64,000 nt of DNA from positions 43,748,221 through 43,812,220 of the forward strand of contig NC_134643.1 in the NCBI RefSeq assembly GCF_030463565.1, in the 5' to 3' direction. The number at the start of each line of letters is the position of its first letter. Position 1 is the first letter of the stretch. This document shows, one piece after another, positions 36,901-51,900 of this stretch. The position numbers were made by a program, and so were the translations under genes. The notes below the pieces were generated by a model. It searched no databases. It was not told the DNA's origin and saw only the letters and a list, made by a program, of their open reading frames with translations. This stretch comes from Pelecanus crispus. Lineage: Eukaryota; Chordata; Aves; Pelecaniformes; Pelecanidae.

Positions 36901-39900
36901 ACAACTGTTTGTTCAGTTTTAAATCAGTTTCTGTCTCAAAGATGGCAAATGTATTTTTCAGAAATGCAAGTCATCTCTAAGTAGTTTAGAAACCTTTGTC
37001 TAGCTTTTGTGAGTTGGGAGGTGCTCCTACAGCAAGCACAGCTGCCAAAAATAGTCCATGTAAACTGTTGCTTAGCACTGGGCATTGGGCTGATATAAAT
37101 GTTAGCCAAAGCCTTTGCATCATCTTCATTTGAGGTGTTATGAACAACTTGAATTTTACCCAGGATGGAAGAGGGGAACCTGGGTCTGAGTTCTCCTCCA
37201 AGGTCTCTCCAGGACTTTAAAAAGACACTGAACAGTTTTAGAGAATTAAAAATCACCAAGGTTTATTAACAACAATAAACAAAATACCTGAACCACTGAT
37301 CAGATCGCTAAACACTTCCCCTGTTCTTACACTTTCCTAGACACACTCTGTTGCTACTGCTAGAGATAAGACAGACCATTGTTTTTTCCCCACTAGAGCT
37401 GTTCTTAAGATTTATACAACTAGCAATATGTTTGCATCTCTTATGCCCAGAGATGAAGACAGCACTATAAGTTTCAGTCAAAACCTGTGGACCCAGAAGA
37501 ATACATTAAAAAAAGAGATGACAATATAATTCCTTTTTTTTAAAAAAAAAAATCGCTAATTGCTAGATACACATAGCTGGATATGTGATAGTTAAAATGA
37601 AAATTCCTCCGTTTCCAAAAAGACAATTCCATAATACATCAGATCATATCTAAGGAGTGACCTAATAATTTTTTATTTTAATTCTCATTATGCTCCTTCT
37701 CCTTCTTGTGCTCACTCACGGCATTTACTAACCTTGAGCTTGAATTCAATAGTTGCACTGTAGCCAGTCTTCTCACAGGTGATATTGACTGTTCCCCCAA
37801 GCTCTAAGGTCATTGTGCCATAAAGAATTCCTGCAAGAGAAAAAAAAAAAAAAAAACAAACCAGCTAAAATGAATGTTTATAACTGAACAAGACAAAAAC
37901 CCTAAGTTCTTTGGGCACAATTTCTAGAGTAAACATGTCTGTGCCAGAGGAAAAATCATCTTTTCAGACGACCTTTCCTAATGATAAACATGATCTTTCT
38001 GCCAAAGAAGATAACCCAAACAGAAACAAAAAGATCTAAGTGAATTACAGATAAGCAGGAAAAACAGTTTATTAAGACATATCTTTGGAAACGTATGCTG
38101 CTGGCTCTAGCAAGGGTGGTATTTAGGCTTATTGGAGACGATTGGAGGAGGGAAGCTTTTGAGGTTAAATAAAGACAGGAAAATAACTCTCTGACAAAGA
38201 GTGCAACGAAAAACTTCACTTGGACAGAAGCAGTATGTACAATCAGACCACAGGTGAAGACAATCATGGGCAACCAATACAAGACAACACTGATCACCTC
38301 TCTAAAGATATTTGGAAGTACAAGGCTGACAATGCTGAGTACACTTTCCCATGATTACTCTCTTTCCTTCTGCAATCCAGCCTTTTTAATACTGAATATA
38401 TTTTACATACCGTGGATGCATGTGCAAATACGTTTTTTTCACCATGTACGTTCTCCTTCCTTGCATATTCTTCCACCTTTCTCCCTCTCTATCAGCTTTA
38501 TTAGTCATGCTAGTTCTCCTTCCTGTTTCACTTGAATATATGTATGTTATGTGCTTCTTAATTGTTAAGTATTATTTTTGTCACCAAAGCCATACAAAAA
38601 AAAAAAAAATCCAACAGAGTATTAAAAACATCCAGGAACAATGGAAAGAGAAGAGCCTAGCAAACTAATGTCAAATTATCTAATTCTGCTAATTCATTCG
38701 CATACATCTCAAATGAAGAAAATATTGTAGTTGCTGACTATAAGGCTTCTGAAAGAGAATTCTGGCGGAGAATATATAGGTAGGTATACCTGAATAAGTA
38801 ACAGCTTAAAAATCAGCAACTCTACAATGTATTTTGTACTACTACTGACCTTCCACAAAGCTTTACAAACTACTGACTGGTTTAGCATAGTGAAACTGAA
38901 GACAAGCGGTCATGATTTACACTCTGATATATATTATTTAGAATAATTAACTATTTAGAATAATAAACTTTGTTCTCATAACTTTGCCATCTAGAGAATG
39001 AAAAATCCCACTACCTTTACAATGAGCATATGGCATTGTCATTACATAATCTTCTCCCCTATTTAGGAATGTTAGCCGTCCTTCTCCATCTAGTATGGCA
39101 GATAACGAATTCCCTGAAATTCAAAGACAGAAAATCACATTTCTTACCCTGCAAGCCAACAGTCAACATTTCCTAATAACTGAGCCATAAAATCAAGAAC
39201 ATCAGTATATTTAGCATTGCAATCTATCCTGCCTAGTGAAGCCACTATAATACACAACATCTACAATTAAAAATTAAAACACTCCAAAACTAGAAATTAA
39301 TATTCTGAAGATCAGTAGCAAAAATTTGTAAGGAAAGGATAATACAATGATTAAACCCCTGATTCTTCTAACAGCCTTCTTTCATCCACAAAACACAGCT
39401 CATTTGCACCAATTTTACACTCCTCAATAAAGGTACCAAAAAACCACCATTATTTACCATAGAATTTGGATTTGGCCAGAATGCTACCACTAAGGCAAAA
39501 ACCATCCTTGCGGTTGCTAACATAGAAGGCAGATATTGGAGGATGATGGGATACCTGTTGAAAAAAACCACATATTTAAAAAAAAAAAACATGCAACATA
39601 GTATAAACCTTGAGCTAATAATGACTGAATGCAAAATTCAAGCTGCACGTAATAGATACACTTGATATATGTAAAATGTGACCATAATCTTTAAAAATAA
39701 AGATCAAGCAAACATTCTTACTGAATTTCAAAAGTTAAGAAAATTAGCACCTGACTTTTACTGGAGGAAGAGGAAACAGAAATGCTGGAAACACCTTCCT
39801 CTCTGTCTGTCTAGGAAGACACACTAGAAGAGACATCGGTAAAAGAACCTACACTCATCAGGAGAGCTTTTAGGATACTATTAATACACTTAAATACATT

Positions 39901-42900
39901 TTCTGAAACTGCCACATCGTTTGTCTAACACAAAAATGCTATATATTTGGTTTTCTTCAAAATACTTGTGCTGGTTATTGCAGCTACCTGTTCTGCAATG
40001 TAAAAAGTCTTGCTATTCGTCCTTGGATGAATCCACATGCAACGGAAAGTCTCACCAAGTATAGGATTGTATGGCTTTTTTAGTCCCTAAACAGAAACAG
40101 AACAGAGAGTAACCATACAATGCAGGTAACAGAACTTACAAAATATCTTCAGTGACAGACCGATAAAGTTAAGACCCACACACAAAAAATCATAATATAT
40201 ATATGCTGAAGCACATTGTACTTGATTTCATCATTTTAATATTATGCTCAGTTACTCTGCTCTTCATTCTAAGGAAATTGGCACTGATTTAGTGTATCTG
40301 CTACACTATTCCAGGCTACACATAAGGATAAACAGAATATAAGAATTTTTGTAGGAGAATTATTACAGACCTTTTGTCTGAAGGTAGGTAGTAGGTACTT
40401 TCTTCTTTCAATACTGTTTCCCACCAACATGACCATAAAGAATATTTAGTGTAAAGCTAAATGAAGTAGTGGAAATATTACTCCTCCAACTCCAGCTTGT
40501 TATCACTGAAGAATAGTAAGCATAGAACTGGCTCAACTTTATCACAAAATGTTTAGTTCCACTTCTACTCCAAGGGAAACCCTCACCCTAAACCCTCAAA
40601 CTAGACACAATGACTAAAGTAAAGACAAAATAATATGCAAGAGGACACCTTTGGCTTTTTGTAGAATCCCGACAAATACCACTTCACTACTTTTTTCATG
40701 CGGTTGTAAGCATTCTCTTCAAGAGCAGCTCTATGAAACAAACAGAACACGCAGATCAAATATCAATATTATTTCAGTTGTAACATGCTATCTGTCATGA
40801 TATATTTTGTATCTAGGAGCTGACTAAAACAAAGGTTTTGTGATTTGCAGTACAGTAAAACTTTCAGCCTGATTGCATCAAATTCAAAGTTTTCAAATAA
40901 TTGTCTGAAAATGGAAATCAAACAAAAAATCAGAAATGGTATTTCCATAATTGAGTCTGTTCTTTGTGACATTAAATCCTGTTCCACCCCCACTGAGGTT
41001 CTTCCATTTGTAAAAGGTACTACTTTAGACAACCAGCCTACTCATGTACAGAACTTGCTGTTGAATGATATTTCAATTTACAGTCTTTGTTAGCTACATT
41101 TGAGCAGGCAACTATAAACCTGAATGGAACTTAATACTGTGTTTAAAAGGTTAACTGGTACTGTTTTTTTACCATTTTAAATATGCCTTCTAGGAAAAAA
41201 AATTAAACTAATTTTGAGAAGTCTTCTAATCAGTCTCCAAAAGCTAAACCAGAAATGTCTGCAACACAATTGCTATTACTCAGAGGGGCCAGACTTCAAG
41301 GTGTACCATATGAGCTCTCAGGCAGTCAGCTTTCAGAAAACAAGGATATCTGATGACTGATACATTGTCAGACAAACATTCAAACCCTAAGCGGTCTACA
41401 ATGTTGTTTAAGTAGACCGGATCAAACGTTTCAGTATACACTGTTACCCCATTTTAGTTTAAAAAATGAAAGGAATGAAAACCAGAGATAGGATTGACTC
41501 ACTCGGACAGAAAGTCTGCGTGGTAGTAGTAATCAGACAGCTTGTCCAGGAAAGAACGAGGTTCCAAGATAAACGTAGGCAGTACAACCTTGGACAAGTC
41601 CATTCCTGGCCGGACTTGCTTCAACAGTGTCCAAATCAGACTTTTGTTTTCTTCTGACACTACTTCTGTCTGAGCAGCCTCCCCTGCCTAGGATGAACAA
41701 AAAACTGCTTACAGAAAGGAGAAAGAAAATAATCCTCCAGAAGACAGGTCAACACATTCTAAGGACACAGTGAAAATGGAAAATGGATACTTAAAATGCA
41801 CGACTCTGAGAAGCTGAAGCAACTATGGGAGAAAAATCAAGTTTCTCTAAATACACTTACGATACATCTTTAATGAAGTATGACAGACATACTGTTCAGC
41901 ATTAAAAACTGCATTTTGTTTTCATCAGCCCTAAAACTAAAATTTGAGGTAGAATGCTGTTCAGAAATTCCGCCCTTAGTCCTTTCCTAGGCATCAAGTA
42001 TATTACCCTGTGTTCTAATGTACAGGACTTATATTGCAAAAGGCTGTTCATTCTACCAACTTTCGCCCACCATGAAAGCTGAAACATTTATGCTTTTCAC
42101 TGCCTTGACCAGTCAACAGTATCAGTGATTTTCCTTAAAGAAAACCACTACTTAGGGGTGAGCAAAACCAGCAGCCGCACCCCAATATGCTCCTTCCTGT
42201 CCAGGAAGAGGGGAGACATTCTTCCTTACAGTTTCTGAGAGGAAAAGCAAAGGTTGTATGAAAAGCATCCCTCTTTCCAGAACAGTTCTAAAATGCATAC
42301 TCAAGAATTTATTGTCAACTCCTCAACTTTTCCTAAACTACTGCTTCTTCTAGAAACAACACTAGAAAGCAATAAAGCACAAATATTCATGTCCCATAGG
42401 TATGAAAAAAAAAAAGGCCAACTCATAGTTAGCACTTGAGAAGAAAGGGGAGGTCTGTGAAAAAGCTCATCTCCATTTCTGTTACTAAGTGTTTTGGTAC
42501 CTTTATAGCAAGTAAAACATACAAATCCCTGTCATATTTGCCTGTGTAGATACATAAGGCAATCTGCAGAAGTGAAATGGCAGCTCTGGGGCATTGTATT
42601 AGAATGCAAGGTGACATCAGAAACACAGCAAGCCTGCCCCTGAATTCTGCAGACCCCATGGCTGCTTAACTCCTCTCTTGCAGCAGAAAAACAGAGGTGT
42701 CGCCCTGCAATAAAATATTCAACTTGAAGATTTTTACTTGAAGAAAAAAACAGGAGTAAGTTAATAAAAAGCAAAAAGAAGTAACAACAAAATGACAGGT
42801 AGACATGGTCAACTTCTGCTGCAGGTGGCCCTTTCAAACTGAGCTCCTTCTGTCTGAGCAATATTCCAGATAATCTCATTATCTCTGTCAAAACCTCAGA

Positions 42901-45900
42901 CACAACAGTGGCAAAGCAGAGCAGAACATGGGTGAACAGAGCTTCTTCCCCCCATTATTGCTGAAAATATGAAAGCCAATCCTGCAAGCTAGCTTTCAAG
43001 CATAGTCTGACCCCTAAAAAATCAGCTTGCTATTTGGAGGAGCTGCTTGCTCACTACATCAACAGCACTTTTACCTCCCCAAGTTCTTCATGACTCTGTT
43101 CTAAGTAAGTAGTTTCCTTGATATCAATTGGTTCTGGATCGATGTAAGAATCGTCCTGTCGCTCCGATGTGTCGCTATCACTTTCTTCGCTTTTCCCCAA
43201 TCCATCATTATCAGATTCCTCGTGGTCATGGTCATTTTCCTTATCAGATTTGTCAGAGTACATATCTTGATCTTTAAAGTGATGCCGTTCAATTTCACTG
43301 TCATTTAACCTAAAGAAAATAAAGGCTAAATGAATCTTCAACTTCACACAATGATTTCATGCTTCCAAACCAGTATCCTAATAAAATACACACTAAAATT
43401 GCCAATATCAAGCCTGATCTGGCAGCAATGTCAAACTAGCTTTGCTGGAAACATATAAGATGTCAAACACACCAAGTTTAGAACAGTTCCATTGGAAGAG
43501 ACCGACAATGGTCTTCTAGTCCAACTGCCTGACCACCTCAAGGCTGACCAACAGTTAATGCATGTTATTAAGGGCACTGTCCAAATGCCTCTTAAACGCT
43601 GACAGGCTTGGGGCATCAACCGCCTCTCTAGGAAGCCTGTTCCAGTGTTTGACCACCCTCTCGGTAAAGAAATGCTTCCTAATGTCCAGTCTAAACCTTC
43701 CCTGGTGCAGCTTGGAACTATTGCCATGCTCCGATCCCTGGACACCAAGGAGATCAGCACCTCCCTCTCCACTTCCTCTCCTCAGGAAGCTGGAGAGACT
43801 AATGAGGTTGCCCGTCAGCCTCCTTTTATTTTTCCAGACTAGACAAACCCAAAGTCCTCAGCCGCTCTTCACAGGACATGCCTTCCAGTCCTTTCACCAG
43901 CTTTGTTGCCCTACTCTGGATGCATTCAGGGACCTTCATATCCTTCTTAAATTGTGGGGCCCAGAACTGCACACAGTACTCAACGTGAGGCCGCACCAAT
44001 GCTGAATACAGTGGGATAATCACCTCTTTTGACTGGCTGGTTACGTTGTGTTTGGTGTACCTCAGGATGCGGTTTGGCCTCTTGGCTGCCAGGGCACACC
44101 ACATATTGTGCCTATTATCAACCAGCACCCCTAGACCCCTTTCTGCAGGGCTAGTCTTCAACCACTCCTCTCCCAATTTATACTTGTGTCTGGTGTTACT
44201 CTGTCCCAGGTGCAGAAGTTGGCATTTGTTCTTGTTAAATTTCATGCCATTGATGATTGTCCAATGCTCCAATCTATCTAGATCCCTCTGCACGGCCTCT
44301 CGTCCCTCAAGAGTCAACAGCACCTTCCAGTGCCCTGTTGTTCAGACAGTACTTCACCAAGCACATAGTGAACCTGCTCATCTCACAGCTGGACAACCTG
44401 TCCAGAAGGATGCTGTGAGGGACAGTATCAAAAGCCTTACTAAAATCCAGAAAAACTACATCCATCACCTCCTCTTCATCCACTAGGCGGGTACCTTATT
44501 ATAGAAGAGTATCAAATTAGTTAAACAGGACTTTCCCTTTGTGAACCCATGTTGACTGTGCCTGATGGTTGCATTGTTCTTTAAATGTCTTTCAATAGCA
44601 CCCAGTATGATCTCCATCATTTTTCCAGGTATTGAGGTTAGACTAACAGGTATGTAGCCTCCTGGGTCTTCCCTCGCGCCCTTCTTGTAAATTGGAATAA
44701 TGTTGGCTGGCTTACAGTCAGCAGGGACGTCCCCAGACTCCCAAGACCTTTGGTAGATGATCGAGAGGGGTCCTGCCATAACATCCACTAGCTCCTTCAG
44801 TACTCTGGGATGAATCCCACCAGGTCCCATGGACTTATGAAAATTCAGCTGATAGAATTGGTCTCTCACAATTTCAGTGGCCACGAATGGAAAGTCACTG
44901 TTGCCTCACTTGTGGTCTTCCAACTTGGAGGACTGGGCAGCCCAAGGTCTACCAGTATTATTAAAGACTGAGGCAAAAAAACATTGAAAGTCTCTGCTTT
45001 CTCTTCACCCCTATGTTTCAGGTGACCATCTTCAACAAATATCAGTCCAACATTTTCCTTGGACCTCCTCTCGCTGTTAACGTACTTTTTTAAGCTAGCT
45101 CTTAGTTGAAGCTAAAGTTGCTTTCACCTTTCTTCTCCCTCTCCTGCCAACCCCATTAAAACTAGGCCTGCAGGTTTTGTTGCTTAGACAGTTAAGCACA
45201 CTTGAATACGCTTAGAATATGCTATATCCAAACATCTACTTAATTAAACCATTATTCTTAATTAGACTTAACAGTTGTAGCTAATTGCTGTGATTGTAAT
45301 CTGGGCCAGCTGCTGATATTAAACTACTATTCATGAGTACAGATCTCCAGCTGAATTGTACACAGCAGTTATATTGCTTTCATGAGATAATGGAAGGAGC
45401 ACAACTGTAGCTGAGTCTGCTTGGTCATCTGGATAGGGCCTTCAATCTGGGCCAGGGGCAATAATTTGCCTTTTCTGTGCTTTTCTCAGACTATCTATGC
45501 CAGAAGGAATTGCTTTTCTCCCAGTCCAGGTCTTCTGTCTCAAATACAGGCACATACTCTTAAGAGCAGTACAAAATTCCTGCCCACCAGAAAAGACAGA
45601 TGGGCAGCTAAATCTTCATGGGTGGAAGGGATTATTTGAAATCAATTTACGTCCACCTGAAAGCACATCAAATTGGTGGAAGATTACTGAGAGAAACTCT
45701 GCATAGTGCAAGCTTCAGACCCAATTATTTCAAATAAAGGACTAAATCTTTTATATTTTCTAATGCACTTTGGTACCACAATTGAAATGTTTGAAAACAC
45801 CATTCATTCACCATGCTTGCTTAATAATGTATTTCCACAAAAGCTTATACTCCAAAAAATGTGGCTGAAAGTATTTACTGAAATAAACAGGGAGTTATTC

Positions 45901-48900
45901 AAGGGCACTCAGACATTAGATACCAGATAATTTCAACTTTTGTGCATTTAATTTAATATAATAATAGGGTGACTGAATCATTATTTATCCATCTGATGAT
46001 TCAAAGCTGAGACATGCTGAAACCATTTAAATAATGGTAAGATTATTAATTTATTTAACCAAAAAACAGCAACTTGTATTCACATCTACCAACTCTTGTC
46101 ACATGTACTAAACTTCTTATTTTCAGGCGAAGCTAACAAGAGAGATGAACTTCAAGATACAAGAACTTGAAACTTTAACAGTTTAACTAAGTACTTAAAC
46201 TTACTGATGTGATACTCAACTTTGAGTTGCTTGGGCCAAACTTTCCTCTGTATCCACTTTGTGTGAAAAAAAGATTTTTTCTTTTTATCCCCATACAATA
46301 TAAAACACAGTGCAAATAAGGCAGATAGAGAGAATTCAGAAGCAAAAAGAACTGCAACCTTAGAAAGAGATTTTCCCTGTGACGAAGTTATCACTACAAG
46401 GTTCTGCCAAAAGGAGAATCAGGTTTAGTAATTAATTCACTTACGGTAAATTTTCTCCACTGTGCAAGTTGTTGGCACGAAGCAGACCATAGAGAGACAC
46501 ATGAGTACTGTCTGCTGAAGAGTTCAAATCATGTTCTTTACCTTCTCTAATCATTGTACGTTTAAGCAGACTTGAACATTTCAGTGCCAGCTCCAAAGCA
46601 TCCATCCAACACCTGCCTAAAGACAAATATATTATTAGGCTAAAAATTAAGGATTTAACTGAACTATACAACTTCCATTTCCTAATTTCATGATCCTTTT
46701 GGTCTGCCTACATTGCCTTTGAAGACATACTTCAGAGTTGTTCCATGTTACGTGCACTGGATTTTATAATTTGGTGGGGACATAAAAACAACTCACAACT
46801 ACCCAGCTCTGGTACAAGGGATGCTTCAGGGTAGGACAAGCAAGGTAAATCATGATTCTGTTAGAGCATGTTCCAGCTTTTCTTCCTTAATGCAAGTATG
46901 ATTCCATCCAGAGCCTGCCTGTTGAATTCCTCCAAAGTTGCCTGCAGCCCTGGCTCTAGTTTTTAAGACTAAGTAACTTCATCAGTTCACAAAATTTGCT
47001 CATGTAATACAATAACAATGTGGAAAAGCAGCTATAATGATAGCATATAAATGCCATTTCAATATAAAATAGCAGACGTTCTAATTTTTTTTTTTTTTTT
47101 GGCAAAAAGTAACTAAACAAATTTGTGTGTTCTTTCCACTCCTTATTTCTTCATTTCCATGTATGTCATCCATTTTTCAATACAGAAGGCAAATAGAGTC
47201 CTATTTTTAAAGTCTGCAGGGGTATGCTTAAGTAACCAGTAGAAGGAAAGCAGCTGCTAGACAGGTTACACAACCATCTTAAATTTTGTTTCCACACTGT
47301 AACCTTTGAAGATGGTTGCACTGACATCAACCACCACCTTCCCAGTGACAAAGGGTGTTACAAAACTATAGTTGGAGGGAATTTTTACTACTAGAACTCT
47401 GTGCAACTGCTGCACTTTGTAATACACAAATGCTTTCATTAGAAAAAAGGAAGGCCACATCAGCACTTCAGAAAGGCACTAGGCTTGATTATTTAGACAT
47501 ACTTTAATGTAGTTAAATCTGAAATAAACCTTTCCCTCTCCTCTACCCAGGCAACACAAGGCAACCACAAGGAGTTCAATGACAGTTTCTTTATGCCAAA
47601 TTTTTCCTTTAATAACCATGAAAAACTACTAGTACCAACACAATTGAATGCACTAAGTTAAGGGAGAACCTTAATGATTAAACTGCAATCACAGTACCGT
47701 AATAGACATGGTGAGACAACTGAAGCCATCTCTTTCTAATAACTAACTGCTGTCACTGCAGAAAACCACTGAAATATCTATTTACCATCTGATTCTGAAG
47801 CAGCTCGGATGATCAAATAACTGCTGGGCAATGGCTGAGTTATAGAACCGACTGCTTCACCTTTGGGACCCTTGAAATACACAAAACAAGCAACAGCATC
47901 AGACATTTTAATTCAGTTTTACAGTTTATCATTCAATGTAATAACAAGCTGACACACTGCAGGGCCATTTACTGTCACTCAGCAACATCTAATGAAGACA
48001 TGAATGGGAAGATGGACAGCCCTCTTTTACTGGATTTCTTCTTCAAAGTCTTCATTCTAAGCTCCCAATAGCTCCCAATTCAACCCCACTTTAAAAAGAA
48101 CGGTCTTTGGGATTCAAATAATTTTTGGCGGGTTTTTTTTTGTAAATCAGACTTGGCATAGCAACTTGGAAATGCTCTGCTGATGCTACTTATAGCAAAA
48201 CGACAAAAGCATCAAAACGAATGCCACAGAGGAGTCACCCTCACTGTCCGGGGATTCCTGCAGATGGGTATAGAGAGATCACAAGGGACAAGCCATTCCT
48301 CTTCAGCTCAATATTTCAGCTGAAGAGGTAAGATTGAAAGCAAGCAAAACAAAAGACATGTCTGTGGGGTGGTTTAAGAGAGCTGATTTACAAAAAATGC
48401 TGCCTAGTCAAAGACCCCACATTTGTAAAGCAACTGGCTCTTCCCCCTCCAGTCTCATTTGTTCTGGATGAGAGCAAAGGTTCCTCTCAATTCCTGTGAG
48501 GATGTTATGGTTCATAGCACAGAGAGACACGAGGGCAAGCCAAACCCCTGCAGAGAACAGGAGGCCCTCTTCAGTGATCCACTTCATGCTTACTTTACAT
48601 GACAACGTGCTTGGTGTCTCAGCAGCATCCTATGCTCCAGAACTCCACGATTTTTGCCTGTCTTCAGAAGACAGATGAGTCAACTGATATTTAAATAAAA
48701 TGGAAATATCTCTCCCACCCAAACACTATGTATTGCTATAGGAACCCACTCATCCTTTCTCCCTCCCTCCCTCCCCTTCAACCTCTCTACCTATCCAGTA
48801 GTCAATTCCACATAATATTTAGGTGCCTAACTGTAGGCTTGGCATTTAAATAAAAAGATGACGCACAGGTCCATAAAAGACATTTAGATGCTTAAGTCTC

Positions 48901-51900
48901 TCTATAAAGGGTATCAGCAGAACACCATGACATTATGTTCAACTAAAAGACACACAGAGGATGTCAAATGCCAAAGTTTAATTTTCACTACGAAGTTCTT
49001 CACATTCCAAATTAAAAGAAAAAAAAAAATCCAAAAGACCTTTCCATTTCTGTCGAGCTTCATTTTGGAATAAAATGCTAAACACCATTTTAAAGCCCGT
49101 TCAAAAAAACTTTACCTATGGTAACTTTAAGACAACTGGTAGGCAAAGAGGGCTGTATTAAACATACTTGAAGCTATCATTGAAAGCTGGGTTAAGCCTG
49201 CCTAACTGATGAGTTAACACATTTTGGTCTGGACTGATTTCCCCCAGATAGAAGCCTAATGAAAAGCCAGTACAAGGCTTAGAAGAGGGAACTGGAAAGC
49301 CAGCAGAAGTTTTGAGCAAAAGCAGATAAAGGCAGATATTTTAGAAGCAAGCAAATGAAACAGCCAGAACGTTTCTGAGGGTGAGAGGCAAGTAACGAGG
49401 AGTCTTGGTGGCACTTAATACCAATACAGGCAAGCTAGTGCTGATGTAAATGATGTTCAGAAACTCCCGAATAGTCAGTACGGAGTAGCAGCAACTTGGG
49501 TGTTAGAAACAAGATTCCAAACCTCAGTCCCCCTCCGAGCGGGGAGGAAGTTGTGCCTACGAAAAGTCTTTGGTGAAGCGGCAACATGGGGATTAGGAGG
49601 TAGCTAGTTATGAGAACCAGGAGGGACAACTCCATGCATGAGCAACCCTTGCCCCAAGGGTGGGCAGGCAGGGAAGAGGTCTCACTCTCAGCGGGCCCCT
49701 GGGGAGGGGAGAGCACCGAGGCACAGTCCAGCACCAGGGCTGGGAGAGGTGCTGGGGCACTGCACAGAGGGGACCGTGGCACCAAGGGTGCACCAGTGCC
49801 ATGCAAACACCTCGGCCATCACAAATCCTCAAAACTCTCGGGTCACAGGACACGGACTAAGGGCAGATCTCTGCCCATGAGCTCTCCCCTTTAGAGTTAT
49901 ACTGTGGACATGCAGGGTACACTACTTACTCTGTACCAAATTACTATAATTTAGAGATGAAGTGTGGTTTTGGTGTTTGTTTTTTTTTTTTTTTTTAATG
50001 CAGGAAAGCTATACTCCCTAGGTGCTTTGACAATACATTGATTAAAACTGAATGAGTAATTTGCAGCAAACATTTAAGTAGGTTGACTTATTTTGGAATA
50101 ACTGCTTGTGGATCTTGATTTCCTCTAATTGATTACTGTTCCAAAAGCACTGGACTTTTTTTTTTTATATCACCCATTATGGTTTCAAAATCAGTTTTCA
50201 GTATGTTAGTGTTCTGTACAAGAGAGACATTAGTTTCCATTTGTTAGGTGACTTTATTTGAACCGTCTCTGTTCCTGACAGAATGATGGTACAACTACTC
50301 CAATGCAAGGTAACGAGCAAGTTAAAAATTAGACTAGATTAAAAACAACTTTGACGTTTACTTCCTACAGAATATTCATGCCAATAAAACTCAAATGCCA
50401 TGAACATCCAGAGAAAGCAATAAAAACTGATAAGCAGTCACACTGGACTAAATTTACTCATGAAAAATTATTTGCAGTAACTCTTCTAGTTATTAATTTT
50501 AGAAAACTGAAATGGCATCAGGACCAGGCACATGAGGAAGACAGAACAAAGTGCAGTGCATCAGCTACGTCAGAGTGCAGGAGGAACATCAAAGACCACA
50601 GCAACAGGCTTAAGGGAGCGTGTGAAGTGACTGGCCACAAACTACTGCAGAAGAGAATTTGCAGTGTGCCAGAAGGACACACCGTGGGAAGTGTGTTCAA
50701 GTGAGAAAATCTCCTGCAGTACTTATACCTATGTAAACGTTTCTTGCAATGTCATCTTCCTGCACTGACCGCAAACAAGGCTCATTTTGCCTTAGACTTC
50801 AGGCTTGTTCTGGTAAATCTACTCTGTAAATCAGTCAATTGCTATTATGCTTATGAAAGTTTGCCTCATGATAATAAATCTGTAACTGGGAGATTATAAT
50901 TGACTAGGTAAACAAGGCAGAAAAAGGTTTCAAACTTCAAGGCCTTTCATCTAATTAAATCCAGTAATTCTCAACTGCAAATAGCCATACCAAAATGAAC
51001 AAACGCCACTCCAGCTCTCAGCACATTTAGAATGGACAATATCAACTTGTTCAGGTTCAAAATTTGACCTACCTTAAAAAAGTAAAAATCTGGTGGGGCA
51101 TGTCCTCTAAATTCTAAATATCTAGTTAAAAAAACAAACAAATCCATTTCTCATTGCCAAGCAATAAAGAAATATAAGACTGATTTGTGATCTTCTGCAG
51201 ACAGGCCACCACTTTGCAATGTATGTATACATGATCATAAATAATTAAAGTACATTAACACCAAACCCTATAGCTTTGAAAAAGGATATGAAGTTTGTGT
51301 TCTGCAAATGTGAGATCACCACTAATTAGTCAAAAGTCCTCCTAAGCAATATTAAAATAAAATCATTCAAAAGTAACTATAAAAGATGGTCTAAGTTTGG
51401 TAAATTTAGATAACATTGATAAGGATAACAATTCAGAAAGACCAGAAACAAACATCAGGAATTATACTAGCTGACTGACTTCCCAGTCTGAGATAAGGAA
51501 GACAAAAACAATGCAGCATATTCTACAGATGTGACAGTACATCTATATCAATTTAAGATTCAGAAGATACCATCTCACAATTAGTAGCTATCTTAAGATG
51601 TATGTTGCAGAGGGCATAATTAATTTATTATGACAAGGGTCCTAATATTGTACAGTAATTTCATCTAAAGCAAGATACTATTTCAGGAGGTAAGTATGTT
51701 CACTTGTGCTGTGCTTCCGCACCCCCTCTCCATATGCAAACACAAAACAAGGAATACAATAGTTTGTTTACTAGAGTATAAACAATGAGTAATAGCAAAC
51801 ATTAAAGAGTCTTATGAGAAACTGAAATAAACTTTTGCTGTGCAGAACACACTATGCTTTTCAACACTTACAGATAAGAGCTGCTCATGATATTATGCCA

